From Paenibacillus senegalensis JC66 (GTDB lineage Bacteria > Bacillota > Bacilli > Paenibacillales > NBRC-103111), in contig NZ_HE610961.1 in the NCBI RefSeq assembly GCF_000285515.1, positions 511,077-567,724 of the forward strand: a stretch of DNA of 56,648 nt. The letters are read 5' to 3'. Positions 53,984 to 56,648 of this stretch are shown piece after piece; positions within the stretch are counted from its first letter, which is position 1, and every line of letters starts with the position of its first letter. Made by a program: the position numbers and the translations under genes. The notes below the pieces were generated by a model that saw only the letters and a list, made by a program, of their open reading frames with translations, searched no databases and was not told the origin of the DNA.

Positions 53984-54709
53984 TCACAGCCGTTCCCATT
54001 CCTTCCTGACCTCCATAAGCCTGTCCACATTGCGTGTCGTTATCGAAGCAACCCCCAATTCGGCCATAAGCCGCATATCCGCCTCATCCGAGACTGTCCA
54101 TACATACACATCCAAACACTCTGCTTCTGCTCTTTCCAGCAGTTCAGTACGAACAAGGCAATACGGTACATTAAGCCCAAAACAGCCCGCCTTTCTGCTG
54201 TGCTCACACGCTTGAAGAACCGCGTCGGTATAGCTCATGCTTTGAAAACTGGCTGCGTCCACGTTCAACAGCTTATTCACATGATGGCTTAGACCATCGG
54301 CAAGGCATGCTGCCTCATAGTTACATCCGCTCAAAATAACCTGGTCAACCATATCCAAGCTCTCGATCAAAATAAATAAAGGCTGTAAACTGGAAGCTGT
54401 TTTAATATCGAGATTCATCCTTATTCCTGATTCTTTAACTATCCGGAGTACATACTCTAGAGAAACTAACGGTTCAGCTGCCTGTCCAGAGAGCTCAGCC
54501 CATTTCATACCTGCCACGCTGCCAAGGCGGCCGTTAGCTAATTGCACCTCATCATCATGAGCTAGCACAAGCTCGCCATCCTGAGTAACCCGGACATCAT
54601 CTTCGTAGATATCTACTCCGTAGGCTAAGGCCGTTTGCAGTGAGGCTATAGAATGATCCGGCAGGCCCATGCATCCCGTATGAGCAGTGACCAGCGGAAA
54701 TCGTTTCAT
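53984..54709 (-). CDS. Glycerophosphodiester phosphodiesterase-like protein with altered active-site motif
   Basis: 241 aa from ATG 54709 (MKRFPLV), six bases after GGGGGG. The GDPD TIM barrel is recognised by DIYEDDVRVTQDGELVLAHDDEV (Glu36, Asp38, His51), MNLDIK and the closing VYVWTVSDEADMRLMAELGVASITT. In place of the usual H-R-G...P-E-N-T the start reads HTGCMGLPDHS: His10 is kept, but Arg is Thr11 and the Glu-Asn-Thr is Asp-His-Ser. This points to a different phosphodiester substrate or altered mechanism. No signal peptide: cytoplasmic. It is the third gene of the operon, after a PHP phosphoesterase. Confidence 0.8.
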   Translation of the reverse strand: MKRFPLVTAHTGCMGLPDHSIASLQTALAYGVDIYEDDVRVTQDGELVLAHDDEVQLANGRLGSVAGMKWAELSGQAAEPLVSLEYVLRIVKESGIRMNLDIKTASSLQPLFILIESLDMVDQVILSGCNYEAACLADGLSHHVNKLLNVDAASFQSMSYTDAVLQACEHSRKAGCFGLNVPYCLVRTELLERAEAECLDVYVWTVSDEADMRLMAELGVASITTRNVDRLMEVRKEWERL

Positions 54710-54722
54710 AGGTATCCCCCCT

Positions 54723-55721
54723 TCAATCAAAATAGATGGCATTTGTAAACGCGATTAGAGTACTGACTCCATGAACGCTTCCCCATAATTCGGCTCTTAG
54801 CCACTTTTTTTCTCCACCCAAAACAGTCATTTCGTATAAGGTTGCCTCATCGTTTGTAAAACACTCCGCTTCGATTCTCTGATCTGAACGCACTTTGATC
54901 CGCTGCTCCGGACTACCTTGATCAGGCAGTGACCACGATTCTGCTCTAACACTAAAATCAAGCTTAATTCTTAGGTTCAAGGCTTGATTTGCCTTCTCAT
55001 GTGGGATTACTCCGCCTATGCCTATACATTCTCCATCCAGTTCCACTTCCAGCTCTAACAGAGGGCCTATCGTAACGGATACACGGCCGCAGCGCAGAGC
55101 CTCGACTAACTGTCTTTCCGTCGGAACTGCATCTTCCGGGACACCAAGATAGGTAACGGAAAGAGGCTCTTCCGTTTTGGTCTGGGAATGCCAATCTCTG
55201 CCGGAAGTGGCAGCAACGCGGAATCTTTCATTGAGCTTCTCTGTCCATAGAGCAAAGGCCCGGTGGTTGCTGATTTGAATAGGCGCGAATGTACCCGACC
55301 ATACCTCGATGTAGTCTACTGCCGACCAATCCTTGATATCGTATTCCCAGTAGCATCCCGTGCAGGCTGGACTTCCTATGCGAAATGGATGGGCAAGTCC
55401 GGCAAGTCCCCCGGAGCGATGTACTGCAGCAATCCCTTGATCGATGCTGTCCTTATCTGTTTGGCGCCAGTCCGCAAAGGAGTTAATGCCGATCGTAACC
55501 ATATGCCCGTAAAATGTCGTCCATTCCATTCCCGATATAACGATAAGTCCCGATTCCCGTTGAACCTCTTCCTTATCGATTAAGCCTGACATCGTATTAT
55601 GATCAGTCAATGCGATTGCCTCAAAGCCCAACTTCCTGGCTCCTGTCGCCAGTTCCTGTAAGGTTTGGCTGCCATCGCTGTGCACCGTATGCGTATGCAG
55701 CTCGCAAGCGAACCATTTCAT
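54723..55721 (-). CDS. PHP-domain metal-dependent phosphoesterase (CehA/McbA-like)
   Basis: 332 aa from ATG 55721 (MKWFACELHTHT), four bases after GGGAGGGGG and overlapping the previous stop (ATGA). PHP motifs are complete: ELHTHTVHSDG, AIALTDHNTMSG, GMEWTTFYGH, GLAHPF and ATSGRDWHS, giving the trinuclear metal site. The C-terminal 100 residues are a beta domain. CehA/McbA relatives normally carry an N-terminal beta domain; here it appears as the separate upstream gene. Probably hydrolyses a phosphoester imported by the downstream transporter. Confidence 0.85.
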   Translation of the reverse strand: MKWFACELHTHTVHSDGSQTLQELATGARKLGFEAIALTDHNTMSGLIDKEEVQRESGLIVISGMEWTTFYGHMVTIGINSFADWRQTDKDSIDQGIAAVHRSGGLAGLAHPFRIGSPACTGCYWEYDIKDWSAVDYIEVWSGTFAPIQISNHRAFALWTEKLNERFRVAATSGRDWHSQTKTEEPLSVTYLGVPEDAVPTERQLVEALRCGRVSVTIGPLLELEVELDGECIGIGGVIPHEKANQALNLRIKLDFSVRAESWSLPDQGSPEQRIKVRSDQRIEAECFTNDEATLYEMTVLGGEKKWLRAELWGSVHGVSTLIAFTNAIYFD

Positions 55722-56188
55722 CGTTCCCCCTCCCCGTCCGTCCAATCAATTTGCAGCCGATAATCGCAGCTGCCAGTGACAATGCAGTGAAAGCTGAGTG
55801 TAGCGGTCCATTGGCCCCTAGGCAGTTTGCCTATGACCAGTCCAGGAGAAGCCCGGAGCTCGGATAATTTTAATTGCTGATAAGCATCATGACGATGACA
55901 TGCTCCCCGGTATACGTTTGGATCATCCAGAGAGAGAGTAATCAAGTTTTTAAGCGGCAAGTATTTATTTGCCTGCTTAGCTGCTTTTTCTCTCTGGGCT
56001 GGCAAGACATAACAATCAAAGCTTTGCTCTAAGAGCTTTAAGGCTCGCGTCATGTCTTCAAGCACTTTGGGACCATACTCAAATTGTATGGTTATCTCAC
56101 CACCAGCCTGGGTCATCTCAAATGGAATCCGGATATGAGTCCTGGAATCCTCAGGAGTTACGCAGCCTCGCTTCTCCAAGAGCTTCAT
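55718..56188 (-). CDS. Small beta-domain protein, likely partner of the PHP phosphoesterase
   Basis: 156 aa from ATG 56188 (MKLLEKRGC), after AAGGGGAAA. It looks like a beta-sandwich with an insert: IRIPFEMTQAGGEITIQFEYGP, then LSLDDPNVYRGACHRHD, ASPGLVIGKLPRGQWTATLSFH and DYRLQIDWTD. The Y-R-G-A...A-S-P-G...L-P-x-G-x-W pattern resembles the N-terminal domain of full-length CehA/McbA-type PHP proteins. The four-base overlap with the PHP gene supports a split-gene pair acting as a complex. First gene of the operon. Confidence 0.62.
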   Translation of the reverse strand: MKLLEKRGCVTPEDSRTHIRIPFEMTQAGGEITIQFEYGPKVLEDMTRALKLLEQSFDCYVLPAQREKAAKQANKYLPLKNLITLSLDDPNVYRGACHRHDAYQQLKLSELRASPGLVIGKLPRGQWTATLSFHCIVTGSCDYRLQIDWTDGEGER

Positions 56189-56507
56189 CGGATTTCCCCT
56201 TCCGAATGTTGTTTGTTTAGATAAGCTGTGTGACACGGACCATCTGGGAACGGTCTCACATGGTTATCATGTTACAGGGGAAATGTAAGTGCAGTATCAA
56301 CATGCTATGAAGCTTCTGTAAAGAACGAAAGGGATTTTTAAATATGATAAGAAAGGTCAGAAAGTAAAGCAGGCCCGCCTCAAGCGACCTCAAGTTTCAG
56401 TTTAACCCCTTAAAGGACAGCAAAAGCTTGTTATCTGTTGTCAACTGAATGTAAGCCAGTAGTTAACAGTTCTATAATCGTCCGATAAGGGTAGATATGC
56501 AAACGAC

Positions 56508-56533
56508 AAAAAAACCACCTCTAATTGAGATGG
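56508..56533 (-). terminator. Rho-independent terminator
   Basis: On the minus strand CCATCTC-AATTA-GAGGTGG with one mismatch is followed by seven Ts (A-run 56508-56514). The transcript it ends must start to the right. Confidence 0.65.
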
Positions 56534-56620
56534 CCTGCAGGAGAAATGATAGTCGTCTTCTGTCACGTTTGACTATAGAGACATAATATCAAGTATTACT
56601 AGGAAGAACTCCACAAAACT

Positions 56621-56642
56621 AAAAAAGCCGCCATTCGGCGAC
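56621..56642 (-). terminator. Rho-independent terminator at right edge
   Basis: On the minus strand GTCGCC-GAAT-GGCGGC is followed by six Ts (A-run 56621-56626). It presumably ends a minus-strand gene beyond the window. Confidence 0.75.
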
Positions 56643-56648
56643 TTAGCT

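Larger units (their letters stand above)
56189..56648. promoter_or_regulatory. Operon promoter region and right-edge intergenic DNA
   Basis: On the minus strand TTTACA (56317-56322), an 18-base spacer and GATACT (56293-56298) form a candidate promoter about 100 bases before the first gene. Between them and the gene, an imperfect inverted repeat (TGTGAGACC...GGTC...TCACA, about 56228-56259) could be the LacI operator. Bases 56340-56505 show nothing I recognise; two terminators follow. Confidence 0.42.

Overview
The window looks like an accessory carbohydrate-utilisation region from a Gram-positive soil bacterium of the Paenibacillus type (Bacillales). The grounds are strong AGGAGG ribosome sites with frequent GTG and TTG starts, lipoprotein-type solute-binding proteins, paired CUT1 permeases, large membrane-spanning AraC regulators, a GntR/LacI hybrid regulator, catabolite-repression-like sites, and DUF5696, Yip1 and FIMAH-type domains that I associate with that group. 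The genus is an inference from protein families. I see no rRNA, tRNA, CRISPR array, phage or intact insertion sequence; one short transposase relic is present.

Layout. (1) 1-313: short direct repeats and a terminator. (2) 314-3442 (-): secreted GH10-like (YngK-type) glycosidase ending in a FIMAH domain. (3) 3722-4801 (+): sialidase-fold protein. (4) 4955-27334 (-): a twelve-gene, 22-kb unit read right to left: solute-binding lipoprotein, ATPase, giant binding protein with N-terminal sugar-binding-like modules, two permeases, NHL/TPR/Yip1 membrane protein, DUF5696 protein, two more permeases, GH78 alpha-L-rhamnosidase, and two multimodular beta-rich proteins. A divergent GntR/LacI regulator (27628-28722) faces its promoter. 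(5) 28850-32332 (-): permease, permease and binding lipoprotein, divergent from a two-TM AraC regulator (32702-35095). (6) 35321-39499 (-): oxidoreductase, tagaturonate epimerase UxaE and a UxaC-like uronate isomerase, divergent from an AraC regulator (39647-40477). (7) 40797-48323 (-): AraC regulator, binding lipoprotein, two permeases, an unassigned alpha/alpha-toroid enzyme-like protein and a sugar isomerase/epimerase. (8) 48917-56188 (-): small beta-domain protein, PHP phosphoesterase, GDPD-like phosphodiesterase, LacI regulator and a complete PotABCD-type ABC transporter.

How it fits together. Blocks 2-7 read as a set of regulated modules for sensing, importing and breaking down complex plant-type glycans. 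The rhamnosidase, uronate isomerase and uronate epimerase are compatible with rhamnogalacturonan- or pectin-like substrates. Only the ABC modules of blocks 4 and 8 carry their own ATPase; blocks 5 and 7 must borrow one. Block 8 is distinct and looks like uptake and hydrolysis of an organophosphate diester. The least familiar assembly, and the best candidate for an undescribed system, is block 4: a binding protein fused to sugar-binding-like modules, two permease pairs and a membrane NHL/Yip1 protein next to a membrane-anchored DUF5696 protein.
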